Source: Actinomycetota bacterium
GTDB lineage: Bacteria; Actinomycetota; Actinomycetes; Nanopelagicales; Nanopelagicaceae
Reading direction: 5' to 3'
DNA: 9,624 nucleotides
Assembly: GCA_009703165.1 (NCBI GenBank)
Contig: WLGP01000022.1
Location: forward strand, 1-9,624
A program made the translations under genes and the position numbers. The notes beneath the pieces were generated by a model. The model worked only from the letters and a program-made list of their open reading frames with translations. It was not told where the DNA came from and made no database searches. Shown piece by piece: positions 1-7,117 of this stretch (position 1 is the stretch's first letter; each line of letters begins with the position of its first letter).

Positions 1-48
1 GCCGCCCTGTCACGGCGGAGGTCGCGGGTTCAAGTCCCGTCTGGGTCG
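1..48 (+). tRNA. tRNA-Asp(GTC), 5' part cut off by window edge
   Basis: This is the 3' part of a tRNA. The window opens inside the anticodon arm: the stem CCGCC/GGCGG encloses a 7-nt loop CTGTCAC whose anticodon is GTC (positions 9-11), which reads Asp codons. A T-arm follows (stem GCGGG/CCCGT around TTCAAGT), then the 3' acceptor strand CTGGGTC and discriminator G at 48, the usual discriminator for tRNA-Asp. CCA is not encoded. The D-arm and 5' acceptor strand lie upstream of the window. A strong terminator begins three bases later, so this tRNA ends a transcript. Confidence 0.93.
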
Positions 49-50
49 CG

Positions 51-83
51 AGTAGAGAGTGTCCACACACTCTCTACTTTTTT
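51..83 (+). terminator. Rho-independent terminator after tRNA-Asp
   Basis: The arms AGTAGAGAGTGT (51-62) and ACACTCTCTACT (67-78) form a perfect 12-bp stem closed by the 4-nt loop CCAC, followed at once by a T run (78-83). It starts 3 nt after the tRNA-Asp end. It therefore separates tRNA-Asp from tRNA-Phe transcriptionally, so tRNA-Phe probably has its own start in the 26 nt in between (84-109). I could not identify a convincing -35/-10 pair there. Confidence 0.93.
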
Positions 84-109
84 AACCTGTACATCTACAA
101 CTACATATT

Positions 110-183
110 GGCTCGGTAGCTCAGTTGGTACGAGCGCGCGACTGAAAATCGTGAGGTCGACAGTTCGATCCTGTCCCGAGCCA
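110..183 (+). tRNA. tRNA-Phe(GAA)
   Basis: This is a complete 74-nt cloverleaf. The acceptor strands GGCTCGG (110-116) and CCGAGCC (176-182) pair fully, with discriminator A at 183. The D-stem is GCTC/GAGC. The anticodon stem CGCGA/TCGTG encloses loop CTGAAAA with anticodon GAA at 144-146. The T-arm is GACAG-TTCGATC-CTGTC. CCA is not encoded and must be added after transcription. The gene is convergent with the minus-strand DUF5302-type gene, and no clear terminator is visible in the 43 nt between them. Confidence 0.97.
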
Positions 184-226
184 CGCAGATTGTTTCTACT
201 TACAGATAGCTAATTGCTAATGTGAA

Positions 227-442
227 TTAACCAGCAGATCCAGAACCAGATGGTCCTGCTTTGCGCTGCACCTGAGGTGCTCCGCCGCTGCGCTGGCCGC
301 CGCGGATCTTTGATCCACCGCTTGCTCCACCAGATGATCCTGGACGACCGCCTTTATTCTTCTTCGCCTCTAGGGCAGCAGCCATCTTCGCTTTAACATC
401 ATCTACTGAGTTTTCACCTTTTGAATTATCTTGGTTAGCCAT
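227..442 (-). CDS. DUF5302-type small actinobacterial protein
   Basis: A 71-aa hydrophilic protein of unknown function. The N-terminal part has an acidic/polar lead and then a short predicted helix, VDDVKAKMAAALEAKKNK (about residues 13-30). The rest is Gly/Ser/Arg-rich and probably disordered, with the segment GGSKIRGGQRSGG and a basic end QRKAG. This plan (DDVK..F/M..AL..KK, then GGSKI.G and a basic tail) is that of the actinobacterial DUF5302 family as I remember it. It has no transmembrane segment or signal peptide. It is the last gene of the bldC cluster: its ATG lies 9 nt past the stop of the upstream transferase gene, and a GAGGGG (455-460) overlapping the end of that gene could serve as ribosome binding site. 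Family placement is from memory of the motif pattern; the function is unknown. Confidence 0.82.
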   Translation of the reverse strand: MANQDNSKGENSVDDVKAKMAAALEAKKNKGGRPGSSGGASGGSKIRGGQRSGGAPQVQRKAGPSGSGSAG

Positions 443-451
443 GAGTTAAGT

Positions 452-1495
452 CTACCCCTCGGATGGAACTCTTAAGAAGAAAACGAGTTTGGCAATCCAT
501 GCAATTGCAGCAAATGTGATGATCTGCCAACCCAAGGTATCTGGCCAGGTGTACAAAGCAAGTGCCAATGCGCCATAGAAAGCGGCCATCGCCCATAACG
601 TCAACGCTGTGACTTTGCGTGAAAGACCAACGCGCATCAAGCGATGCGACAAGTGATCGCGTCCACCTTGAAATGGTGAGATTCCGCGATGAAGTCGTGA
701 GATCACTGCAACGGTTGTATCCAAGATCGGAGTTGCCATCAATAACGCAGGGATTGCAAATGATTTCTCTTGCGGAATGATTCCTGGGCTGAGGCGAATA
801 GTAAGAACCGAGATGATGATCCCTAAAAATAAGGCTCCGGCGTCGCCCATATAGATCTTTGCTGGGTGGCGATTCCAGATAAGAAATCCTGCTGTAGCAC
901 CTGCTGTCACCATCGCAAGTGCGCTGACAAGTACTTGCTGGCGATCGAATGCGATGAAGAATAAGAAGAGTGAGATGACAGCCACGGTTCCGGCTGCGCC
1001 GCCATCGTGGTTATCGAAGAAGTTGATTGAGTTACAGACACCAACAATCCATAGAACAGAGATTGTGTAGTTCAGGAATGTATTTCCAAAGGCAACGCCC
1101 ATCGTGTCGGTGACGGTCAAGATGACTGCGACAACGATTCCGGTAAATGTCTGTGCAATCAATCGTGGCCATGGCTCAAGACCTTTGAGGTCATCGATCA
1201 AGCCCATGATAGAGATTGCAATTGCAGGAACTAAGACAAAGCTTGCTAGGCGAAAGTTCTCCATCGTGAAATCTTCTGCCAAGAGAGCTGCATATGATGC
1301 GCCGACAACGCCGATTGCAATTGCAACGCCGCCCAAATATGGAACAGGCTCTTTCTGAACTTTTCGCGCAAGCGTTGGTGCATCTACTGCACCGATCGAG
1401 ATTGCGATCTTGCGCATGATCGGTGTTAATAGGCCGACGAAGACAAGTGTCAGCGCGCCAAGTAAGAAGTACCTACCGAGTGAAATATCTTCCAT
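452..1495 (-). CDS. WecA/MraY-like polyprenyl-phosphate sugar-1-phosphate transferase
   Basis: A 347-aa multi-pass inner-membrane enzyme of the glycosyltransferase 4 (MraY/WecA/TagO) superfamily. These enzymes move a HexNAc-1-phosphate from a UDP-sugar to undecaprenyl or decaprenyl phosphate, the first membrane step of a cell-surface glycan. Landmarks in order: DAP..ARKV..EPVP..GG (38-56), the Asp pair in GLIDD (98-102), the loop NFFDNHDGGAAG (158-169), NRHPAKIYMGDAG (208-220), and GGRDHLSHRL (277-286), which replaces the HxHH-type motif of WecA. About ten hydrophobic segments lie between them. The DNHD loop and GRDHLSHRL suggest a subfamily apart from classical WecA (usually DGLDG), so the exact sugar is not assignable. 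The Lys-Gln in RKVQ stands where RKVH is usual. It starts 15 nt after bldC with only a weak Shine-Dalgarno, so it probably depends on cluster transcription. MraY proper is unlikely because its specific motifs are missing. Confidence 0.9.
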   Translation of the reverse strand: MEDISLGRYFLLGALTLVFVGLLTPIMRKIAISIGAVDAPTLARKVQKEPVPYLGGVAIAIGVVGASYAALLAEDFTMENFRLASFVLVPAIAISIMGLIDDLKGLEPWPRLIAQTFTGIVVAVILTVTDTMGVAFGNTFLNYTISVLWIVGVCNSINFFDNHDGGAAGTVAVISLFLFFIAFDRQQVLVSALAMVTAGATAGFLIWNRHPAKIYMGDAGALFLGIIISVLTIRLSPGIIPQEKSFAIPALLMATPILDTTVAVISRLHRGISPFQGGRDHLSHRLMRVGLSRKVTALTLWAMAAFYGALALALYTWPDTLGWQIITFAAIAWIAKLVFFLRVPSEG

Positions 1496-1510
1496 GAGTG
1501 AAATAAAGTC

Positions 1511-1705
1511 CTACTGTGCCTTGAAGTAATTTGCGCGAAGATCATCAACTTCTGATTTGCGGTAGCGACGATGTCCACCCAATGTTCGGATCGATGTCAG
1601 CTTTCCTGCCTTTGCCCAACGAGTTACCGTCTTGGGATCTACGCCAAAGAGATCTGCAACTTCGCGAGGTGTCAGGAGAACTTCAGCATCAGGCAGACGG
1701 CTCAT
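1511..1705 (-). CDS. bldC: BldC family MerR-like DNA-binding regulator
   Basis: A 64-aa protein that is essentially only a MerR-type winged helix-turn-helix domain. The block LLTPREVADLFGVDPKTVTR (residues 10-29), followed by WAKAGKLTSIRTLGGHRRYR, is nearly identical to Streptomyces BldC as I recall it. The recognition helix (VDPKTVTRWAKAG) and the wing (RTLGGHRRYR) are both intact. BldC in Streptomyces binds DNA cooperatively as head-to-tail oligomers on direct repeats and controls the timing of development. It has no effector or dimerisation domain, and none is seen here. A ribosome binding site AAGGGGAG precedes the ATG. In Streptomyces, genes like the two upstream ones also lie close to bldC. 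If the host is a non-sporulating streamlined cell, the role here must be other than sporulation. The GGGG repeats upstream (1757-1781) could be part of its control region. Confidence 0.95.
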   Translation of the reverse strand: MSRLPDAEVLLTPREVADLFGVDPKTVTRWAKAGKLTSIRTLGGHRRYRKSEVDDLRANYFKAQ

Positions 1706-1756
1706 TGCTCTCCCCTTAAATTAATCGGCGGCGGCTTTTCAACGATGTCCGTTTTG

Positions 1757-1802
1757 CCCCGCAATGCCCCGAAGTATCCCCGTCTTTTGGGGGTCTTGGC
1801 AA
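1757..1802 (-). promoter_or_regulatory. Candidate bldC promoter with three phased CGGGG repeats
   Basis: The 109-nt gap upstream of bldC holds a plausible sigma-70-type promoter on the minus strand: TTGCCA (1797-1802), an 18-nt spacer and GATACT (1773-1778). Overlapping and following it, the minus strand carries CGGGG three times (1778-1782, 1767-1771, 1757-1761), with starts 11 and 10 bp apart, about one helical turn each. A CCCCC run (minus-strand reading of 1789-1793) lies in the spacer. The repeats are visible directly; the promoter call and any protein binding are inferences. If real, bldC and the genes after it can be transcribed separately from the two upstream genes. Confidence 0.35.
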
Positions 1803-1814
1803 GGAGATGATCAG

Positions 1815-2630
1815 TTAGAAAGCGGTCTCAAATGCCTGCACGCTACGCCAGCGACGTACTAAACGCTCATATCCCTGGCCTGCAACTGCGCCATCGCCTT
1901 GGGCTAGCCCATCAAGTGACAAAAGAACATCTTCAATCGAAGTATCTGCAGCTAAGCCATCTTCGCCTTCATGAGTCAGTGCAGTGGAGAGATAGCCGGC
2001 CAATCCGCCGTAATCGAGTTCAACAAGGGACTCAGGGTGGAAGATTTCAAGCCACTCAAGGAGATTTTCAATCTCTTGTTCGACTGGGCCAACGCCAAAT
2101 GCACCGACAACTGTTTCATGCGCTTGGGCGGTGCGCTCTTTTGCGCGAGCAATTGTCGTGCGCGCTCTGGAAAATGGGCCATGTGCATCGCTGCCGATCT
2201 CGCGTTCATTCGGTGTAAAGATTGAGAACCAACGCGGTGGAATTACCCACGTCTCACTTAGCGTATGTGGGACGCGTTCGTCGGCGAAATCCATTCCACT
2301 GGTGATTACTTCCTCGAGTGCAGGTGAGATAAAGAAGTGAGATAACGGTGGCGGAAATTGCGCTTTGAAACTTTCAAGTGCTGCCCAACAACGTGTTGCT
2401 GTTGACCAAGGGCAGATATAGCGAGCGCCATCTAAATCGAGAATATGTGCGCCATCAGGGCGAGCATTTGGCGGTTGCGGAAATACAACGCGTTCAAGTG
2501 CAAGGCGTTGCTCTTCTTCGCGCGAATTGTGATCGGCAGGAATTGATTGCCAGCGAAGTCGATCGACGGGATCGAATGCTTCGAGTGGTTCAAATACGCG
2601 CAGTGATGCAACGTAAGGTGTTGGGAGCAT
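1815..2630 (-). CDS. Uncharacterised actinobacterial protein encoded next to bldC
   Basis: A 271-aa soluble-looking protein of unknown function, without signal peptide or clear membrane segment. The order of recognisable segments matches the conserved actinobacterial protein found beside bldC in Streptomyces (I recall it as DUF8083, number not certain): an N-terminal PYVASLRVFEPLEAF, a middle ARYICPWSTATRCWAALE, a later ETWVIPPRWFSIFTPNEREI, and a C-terminal LEWLEIFHPESLVELDYGGL. Trp and Arg residues are plentiful and the C-terminus ends RLVRRWRSVQAFE. No catalytic motif is evident. The ATG fits the family N-terminus although no clear Shine-Dalgarno precedes it; it begins 15 nt after the DUF3073-type gene, so coupled translation is likely. 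The link to bldC is positional only. Confidence 0.82.
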   Translation of the reverse strand: MLPTPYVASLRVFEPLEAFDPVDRLRWQSIPADHNSREEEQRLALERVVFPQPPNARPDGAHILDLDGARYICPWSTATRCWAALESFKAQFPPPLSHFFISPALEEVITSGMDFADERVPHTLSETWVIPPRWFSIFTPNEREIGSDAHGPFSRARTTIARAKERTAQAHETVVGAFGVGPVEQEIENLLEWLEIFHPESLVELDYGGLAGYLSTALTHEGEDGLAADTSIEDVLLSLDGLAQGDGAVAGQGYERLVRRWRSVQAFETAF

Positions 2631-2645
2631 GTGAGTACGCGCTAG

Positions 2646-2822
2646 TTACGCACGTGGGATGTAATTGCCTTCGGCGAAGGGATCGTCATCCTCACGGTTA
2701 TCAGTAGTTGGTGCATCGCCGTGAAGTTCTTTCGTCAGGCGATCAAGATCCATCTCCTGAGAGTTGTACTTCAGGTCGCGGGCAACTTTTGTCTGTTTAG
2801 CTTTTGCACGGCCTCTACCCAT
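2646..2822 (-). CDS. DUF3073-type small basic/acidic protein
   Basis: A 58-codon gene. Its N-terminus is strongly basic and starts MGRGRAKAKQTKVARDLKY, then DLDRLTKEL, and it ends in an acidic stretch DNREDDDPFAEGNYIPRA. This is the signature of the actinobacterial DUF3073 family, whose members begin MGRGRAKAKQTKVAR. The function is unknown; the charged, probably partly disordered chain has led to the guess that it contacts nucleic acid, and nothing in the sequence proves it. A perfect AAGGAGG lies 7 nt before the ATG, the best ribosome binding site in the window, suggesting strong translation. It is the first gene of the bldC cluster. In other actinobacteria this family sits between purine genes and bldC, and here too a purine cluster lies just upstream. 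Confidence 0.93.
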   Translation of the reverse strand: MGRGRAKAKQTKVARDLKYNSQEMDLDRLTKELHGDAPTTDNREDDDPFAEGNYIPRA

Positions 2823-2829
2823 GGGGCGG

Positions 2830-2836
2830 CCTCCTT
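2830..2836 (-). promoter_or_regulatory. Perfect ribosome binding site AAGGAGG
   Basis: The minus strand reads AAGGAGG, a full anti-16S match, 7 nt before the ATG of the DUF3073-type gene at 2822. It fixes the start of this very short gene. Most other genes in the window have partial sites. Confidence 0.85.
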
Positions 2837-2863
2837 ACCAATAGCTTTTTCACTGTTAGGCGC

Positions 2864-2893
2864 ACTTTAGCCTGATTTCTAGCTCTCGGCCAA
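2864..2893 (-). promoter_or_regulatory. Candidate promoter of the DUF3073-bldC cluster
   Basis: On the minus strand TTGGCC (2888-2893) and TAAAGT (2864-2869) are separated by 18 nt, which would place a transcription start near 2857 and give a leader of about 35 nt ending in the AAGGAGG site. It lies in the 99-nt gap between the fba-purAB cluster and the bldC cluster. The match is moderate and unverified. Confidence 0.4.
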
Positions 2894-2894
2894 A

Positions 2895-2907
2895 GTGGAC
2901 GATCCAC
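2895..2907 (-). terminator. Weak hairpin at the end of the fba-purA-purB cluster
   Basis: The 5-bp stem GTGGA/TCCAC has a 3-nt loop and is followed on the minus strand by only three T residues. It lies 14 nt past the stop of the sterol-carrier-like gene. It could end the upstream transcript, but it is weak, and partial read-through into the bldC cluster is possible. Confidence 0.3.
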
Positions 2908-2921
2908 GCTTGCTGCCCACC

Positions 2922-3209
2922 CTAAATCAGCGGCAGATGGGGCGTGAGGTCGGCCCGGGCGCCAGATGCGTTGATGGCCCCGCGTGCCAGGGCATCTGCC
3001 CAGCTCTCCTGCCCAGCAGCTAGTGCCAGCCAGGTGGCTGCATCCATCTCAATGACATTGGCGGGGGTGCCGCGTGTATGGGTCGGCCCTTCCCCACATT
3101 GAATGGCGGCATATGGCGGAATGCGAACTTCGATGGCTCGTCCTGGCGAGCGACGAGAGAGTTCGGCAAGAGTTGATTTCACCTGCTCAAGAATTACAGG
3201 ATCACGCAT
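2922..3209 (-). CDS. Sterol-carrier-like (SCP-2 related) small protein
   Basis: A 95-aa protein matching the short actinobacterial 'sterol carrier family protein'. The core includes PGRAIEVRIPPYAAIQC, then GPTHTRGTPANVIEMDAATW, LALAAGQ.SWADALA and a last block INASGARADLTPHLPL. The final part (G.I.ASG.RADL) corresponds to the end of the SCP-2 fold, where a hydrophobic cavity binds lipid in eukaryotic members. The bacterial ligand is unknown, and the protein is smaller than a full SCP-2 domain. Its ATG is 2 nt from the purB stop and there is no clear ribosome binding site, so translation is probably coupled to purB. In Mycobacterium and Streptomyces relatives of this gene also lie beside purine genes. 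Confidence 0.85.
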   Translation of the reverse strand: MRDPVILEQVKSTLAELSRRSPGRAIEVRIPPYAAIQCGEGPTHTRGTPANVIEMDAATWLALAAGQESWADALARGAINASGARADLTPHLPLI

Positions 3210-3211
3210 TA

Positions 3212-4615
3212 TTAACGAATTGCGCCAGGTGAATATGCAGCAGCTGCAGGATGTGCCGAAGTAATTGTTTCGATTCGAGCGATCACTCGCGCAATCTGCA
3301 GGCGAGCATCTCCAGTAAATTCAAGTGGTGTGCTGATCAATTGATCGAGCGCGCTCTTATCAAGTGGAATACGCGCATCTGCAGCAAGTGCATCGAGCAA
3401 TGTATTCGGTTGACCTTGACGCATTGCAAGGGCGGCGCTGACTGCGTGCTCCTTGATTACTTCGTGTGCAACTTCGCGGCCAACGCCGGCTTTAACGGAA
3501 GCCATCAAGATCTTCGTCGTTGCTAAAAATGGCAAGTAGCGTTCGATCTCTGCGGCGATGATTGCAGGAAATGCACCGAACTCATTTAAGACGGTCAGTG
3601 TTGTTTCAAGAAGTCCATCCATTGCATAGAAGGCATCTGCGATTGCAACGCGGCGAACAACGCTGCACGAGACATCCCCTTCATTCCATTGATCACCGGC
3701 AAGTTCAGAGACCATCGATGAATATCCGCGCAAGATAACTGCAAGGCCATTGATACGTTCGCATGATCGCGTATTCATCTTATGTGGCATCGCAGAAGAG
3801 CCAACCTGGCCGTCCTTAAATCCTTCTGTCACAAGTTCGGCGCCGGCCATCAGACGAATCGAAGTAGCAAGTGATGACGGTGATGCAGCTAATTGAACAA
3901 GGGTGGTGAGAACGTCGTAATCGAGTGAGCGTGGATAGATCTGCCCTGTTGAATCAAGGACCTGAGCAAAACCAAGCTCTGCTGCGATCTTCTGCTCAAG
4001 ATCATGGTGCGCCTTTGATGAACCTAGAAGATCAATTGAATCTTGGGCGGTGCCGACAGGGCCCTTAATTCCACGCATTGGATAGCGCTCTTGCAGCGCA
4101 ACAAGGCGTTGATGGGCAAAGAGAAGTTCTTCGGCAGCGCTGGCAAAGCGCTTACCTAATGTGGTGATCTGCGCCGGAATGTTATGTGAGCGACCAGCAA
4201 TCGGTTGATCGGCATAGAGCGCAGCTTTTGCGCCAAGGGCAGCAAGGGTTGCAACAACTTTCTGGTGAACAAGTTCAAGGCCGTCGCGAATTTGAAGTGC
4301 TTCAATATTTTCTGTCAGATCACGGCTAGTCATTCCAGCATGGATAACTTCGTGGCCGGCTAGCGCGTTAAATTCTTCGATACGCGCCTTTACATCATGG
4401 CGAGTAACCTTTTCGCGAGCATCGATTGATGCCAGATCAACTTTAGTGATTACCTTTTCATAATCTGCAATAACTGCAGCAGAGATTGGGTGGCCGAGCT
4501 CTGATTGCGCGCGAGCAACTGCGATCCAGAGTTTGCGCTCTGCGATGATCTTCTCTTCAGGGGCAAAGATGGCACGCATCTCTTTCGATGCATATCTGTT
4601 CGCTAAAACGCTCAC
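3212..4615 (-). CDS. purB: Adenylosuccinate lyase
   Basis: PurB splits SAICAR to AICAR plus fumarate in IMP synthesis and adenylosuccinate to AMP plus fumarate. It belongs to the fumarase/aspartase superfamily and is a cytosolic homotetramer. With the GTG start it has 467 aa, normal for the family. Visible active-site segments: RHDVKA with His73, TSRDLTEN (96-103), GRSHNIPAQ with the general acid His144, KGPVGTAQ (184-191), and the mobile signature loop GSSAMPHKMN (272-281) carrying the catalytic Ser. The GTG at 4615 is chosen because AAGGGAG stands 9 nt before it and the protein then begins SVLANRYASKEM like its homologues. An in-frame ATG at 4693 would add 26 unlike residues and overlap purA. 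It lies 28 nt after purA, so the enzyme pair for IMP to AMP is co-transcribed. Confidence 0.96.
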   Translation of the reverse strand: MSVLANRYASKEMRAIFAPEEKIIAERKLWIAVARAQSELGHPISAAVIADYEKVITKVDLASIDAREKVTRHDVKARIEEFNALAGHEVIHAGMTSRDLTENIEALQIRDGLELVHQKVVATLAALGAKAALYADQPIAGRSHNIPAQITTLGKRFASAAEELLFAHQRLVALQERYPMRGIKGPVGTAQDSIDLLGSSKAHHDLEQKIAAELGFAQVLDSTGQIYPRSLDYDVLTTLVQLAASPSSLATSIRLMAGAELVTEGFKDGQVGSSAMPHKMNTRSCERINGLAVILRGYSSMVSELAGDQWNEGDVSCSVVRRVAIADAFYAMDGLLETTLTVLNEFGAFPAIIAAEIERYLPFLATTKILMASVKAGVGREVAHEVIKEHAVSAALAMRQGQPNTLLDALAADARIPLDKSALDQLISTPLEFTGDARLQIARVIARIETITSAHPAAAAYSPGAIR

Positions 4616-4624
4616 TGGTGCACT

Positions 4625-4631
4625 CTCCCTT
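4625..4631 (-). promoter_or_regulatory. Ribosome binding site that decides the purB start
   Basis: AAGGGAG on the minus strand lies in the purA-purB gap, 9 nt before the GTG at 4615. It supports this GTG over an ATG at 4693 inside purA, which lacks such a site. Confidence 0.7.
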
Positions 4632-4643
4632 ACTTTGCTGCGG

Positions 4644-5951
<1,308 letters not shown>

Positions 5952-5958
5952 TTAAAGA

Positions 5959-6993
5959 TTACTTACGAAGTGATGTTCCGGTTGAACGTAGATCTTCACA
6001 TGCATGTACAACGCGAGCAGCCATTCCAGCCTCTGCCGCCTTGCCCCAAGCGCGTGGGTCATACGCCTTCTTATTTCCAACTTCGCCGTCGATCTTCAAG
6101 ACGCCGTCGTAATTTTTAAACATGTGATCAACAACTGGACGGGTAAATGCGTATTGAGTATCGGTATCGATATTCATCTTGATGACGCCGTAATCAAGTG
6201 ATTCGCGAATCTCTGAAAGTAGTGAGCCTGAGCCACCGTGGAAGACAAGATCCATTGGCTTGCTACCTGCAGCAAGGCCGAGCTTTGCTGAGACTGCATC
6301 CTGAAGTGTCTGCAAGATCTTTGGCTGCAAGACGACGTTACCTGGCTTGTAGACGCCGTGCACGTTTCCAAATGTTGCTGCAACCATGTAGCGAGCAGCT
6401 GGGTCATTTCCGAGAGTATCGAGGGTCATCAAGGCATCTTCGGGAGTTGAGTACAACTTGGCATCGTGCTTTGCCTCAATGCCATCTTCTTCTCCACCGA
6501 CAACGCCGATTTCGATCTCAAGGATGGTGCGTGCGGCAACTGACTTTGCAAGGAGTTCCTTTGCAACCTTCATATTCTCTGGCATATCTACTGCTGAGCC
6601 ATCCCACATATGTGAGTTAAATAGCGGTGACTTTCCATCTTTGATGCGCTGTGCGCCGATTTCAAGAAGCGGACGCATGTAGCCATCGAGCTTCTCTGCT
6701 GGGCAGTGATCTGTATGGATTGCAATATTGACGTTGTAATTCTTTGCCACAACGTGTGCGAACTCGGCGAGAGCAACTGCTCCATCGACCATGTTCTTTA
6801 CAGTTGAGCCTGATGCGTATTCAGCACCGCCCCATGAAAATTGGATGATTCCATCTGATTCGGCTTCTGCGAATCCGCGAATTGCAGCGATGATGGTCTG
6901 TGATGAAGATACGTTGATTGCAGGGTATGCAAATGCGCCAGCCTTAGCGCGATCTAACATCTGGCCGTAAATCTCAGGGGTTGCAATAGGCAT
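5959..6993 (-). CDS. fbaA: Class II fructose-bisphosphate aldolase
   Basis: A zinc-dependent aldolase that interconverts fructose-1,6-bisphosphate with glyceraldehyde-3-phosphate and dihydroxyacetone phosphate in glycolysis and gluconeogenesis. It has 344 aa, the length of the long class IIA type found in mycobacteria and E. coli. Key residues are present: HTDH (93-96) with catalytic Asp95 and zinc ligand His96, EIEIGVVGGEEDG (159-171), zinc ligand His212 in GNVHGVYKPG, zinc ligand His252 in VFHGGSG, and the phosphate-binding NIDTDTQ (274-280). It is the first gene of the cluster with purA, purB and the SCP-2-like gene. A GGAG lies 6-7 nt before the ATG. The leader upstream can fold into a nested stem structure (7003-7060), so post-transcriptional control is possible but unproven. 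Confidence 0.97.
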   Translation of the reverse strand: MPIATPEIYGQMLDRAKAGAFAYPAINVSSSQTIIAAIRGFAEAESDGIIQFSWGGAEYASGSTVKNMVDGAVALAEFAHVVAKNYNVNIAIHTDHCPAEKLDGYMRPLLEIGAQRIKDGKSPLFNSHMWDGSAVDMPENMKVAKELLAKSVAARTILEIEIGVVGGEEDGIEAKHDAKLYSTPEDALMTLDTLGNDPAARYMVAATFGNVHGVYKPGNVVLQPKILQTLQDAVSAKLGLAAGSKPMDLVFHGGSGSLLSEIRESLDYGVIKMNIDTDTQYAFTRPVVDHMFKNYDGVLKIDGEVGNKKAYDPRAWGKAAEAGMAARVVHACEDLRSTGTSLRK

Positions 6994-7002
6994 TTATGAC
7001 TC

Positions 7003-7060
7003 CACATATGTGCTCGGTAGCTCGCAGATCTTGCTTGCGAGTTGTAATCCTTCGCCGAGC
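7003..7060 (-). promoter_or_regulatory. Structured leader upstream of fba
   Basis: Between the fba start and its unassigned promoter lies a 10-bp palindrome CACATATGTG (7003-7012). A nested foldable element follows. The outer arms are GCTCGG (7012-7017) and CCGAGC (7055-7060). The inner arms CTCGCA (7021-7026) and TGCGAG (7036-7041) extend to 8 bp with one wobble pair. On the minus strand this would be in the 5' leader, close to the ribosome binding site. The + strand reading shares a 12-nt identity, GCTCGGTAGCTC, with the 5' part of tRNA-Phe. It does not match any riboswitch I can name. Confidence 0.4.
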
Positions 7061-7101
7061 GCGTCATTGGGTCGACTTCGGGCTTACGGCTAATCCAACC
7101 A

Positions 7102-7117
7102 CTTACCTCGAGGTAAG
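7102..7117. promoter_or_regulatory. 16-bp perfect palindrome, candidate operator
   Basis: CTTACCTCGAGGTAAG is a perfect 16-bp inverted repeat without spacer, typical of a homodimer binding site. It lies 109 bp upstream of the fba start and just beyond the minus-strand terminator of the small hydrophobic gene, so fba is the likeliest target. An additional half-site CTTAC is at 7083-7087. It does not match the actinobacterial LexA, NrdR, IdeR or Rex consensus sequences I know. The regulator is not identified. Confidence 0.45.

Noticed and set aside
188..226. Short AGC-TAATT-GCT dyad between tRNA-Phe and the DUF5302-type gene, as a terminator
   Set aside because: The stem is only 3 to 4 bp and has no T run on either side.
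1779..1793. CCCC/GGGGG short hairpin after the 271-aa protein gene, as a terminator
   Set aside because: A 4-bp stem with no T run on the minus strand would not terminate; the repeats fit better as part of a control region.
1832..2218. 128-codon open frame on the + strand opposite the uncharacterised bldC neighbour
   Set aside because: The minus-strand protein carries several family blocks, while this frame has Gln/His/Arg-rich composition typical of a shadow.
6198..6620. 140-codon open frame on the + strand inside fba
   Set aside because: It lies wholly antisense to the well supported aldolase, and its translation is His/Arg/Leu-rich with no domain, as expected from the opposite strand of a conserved gene.
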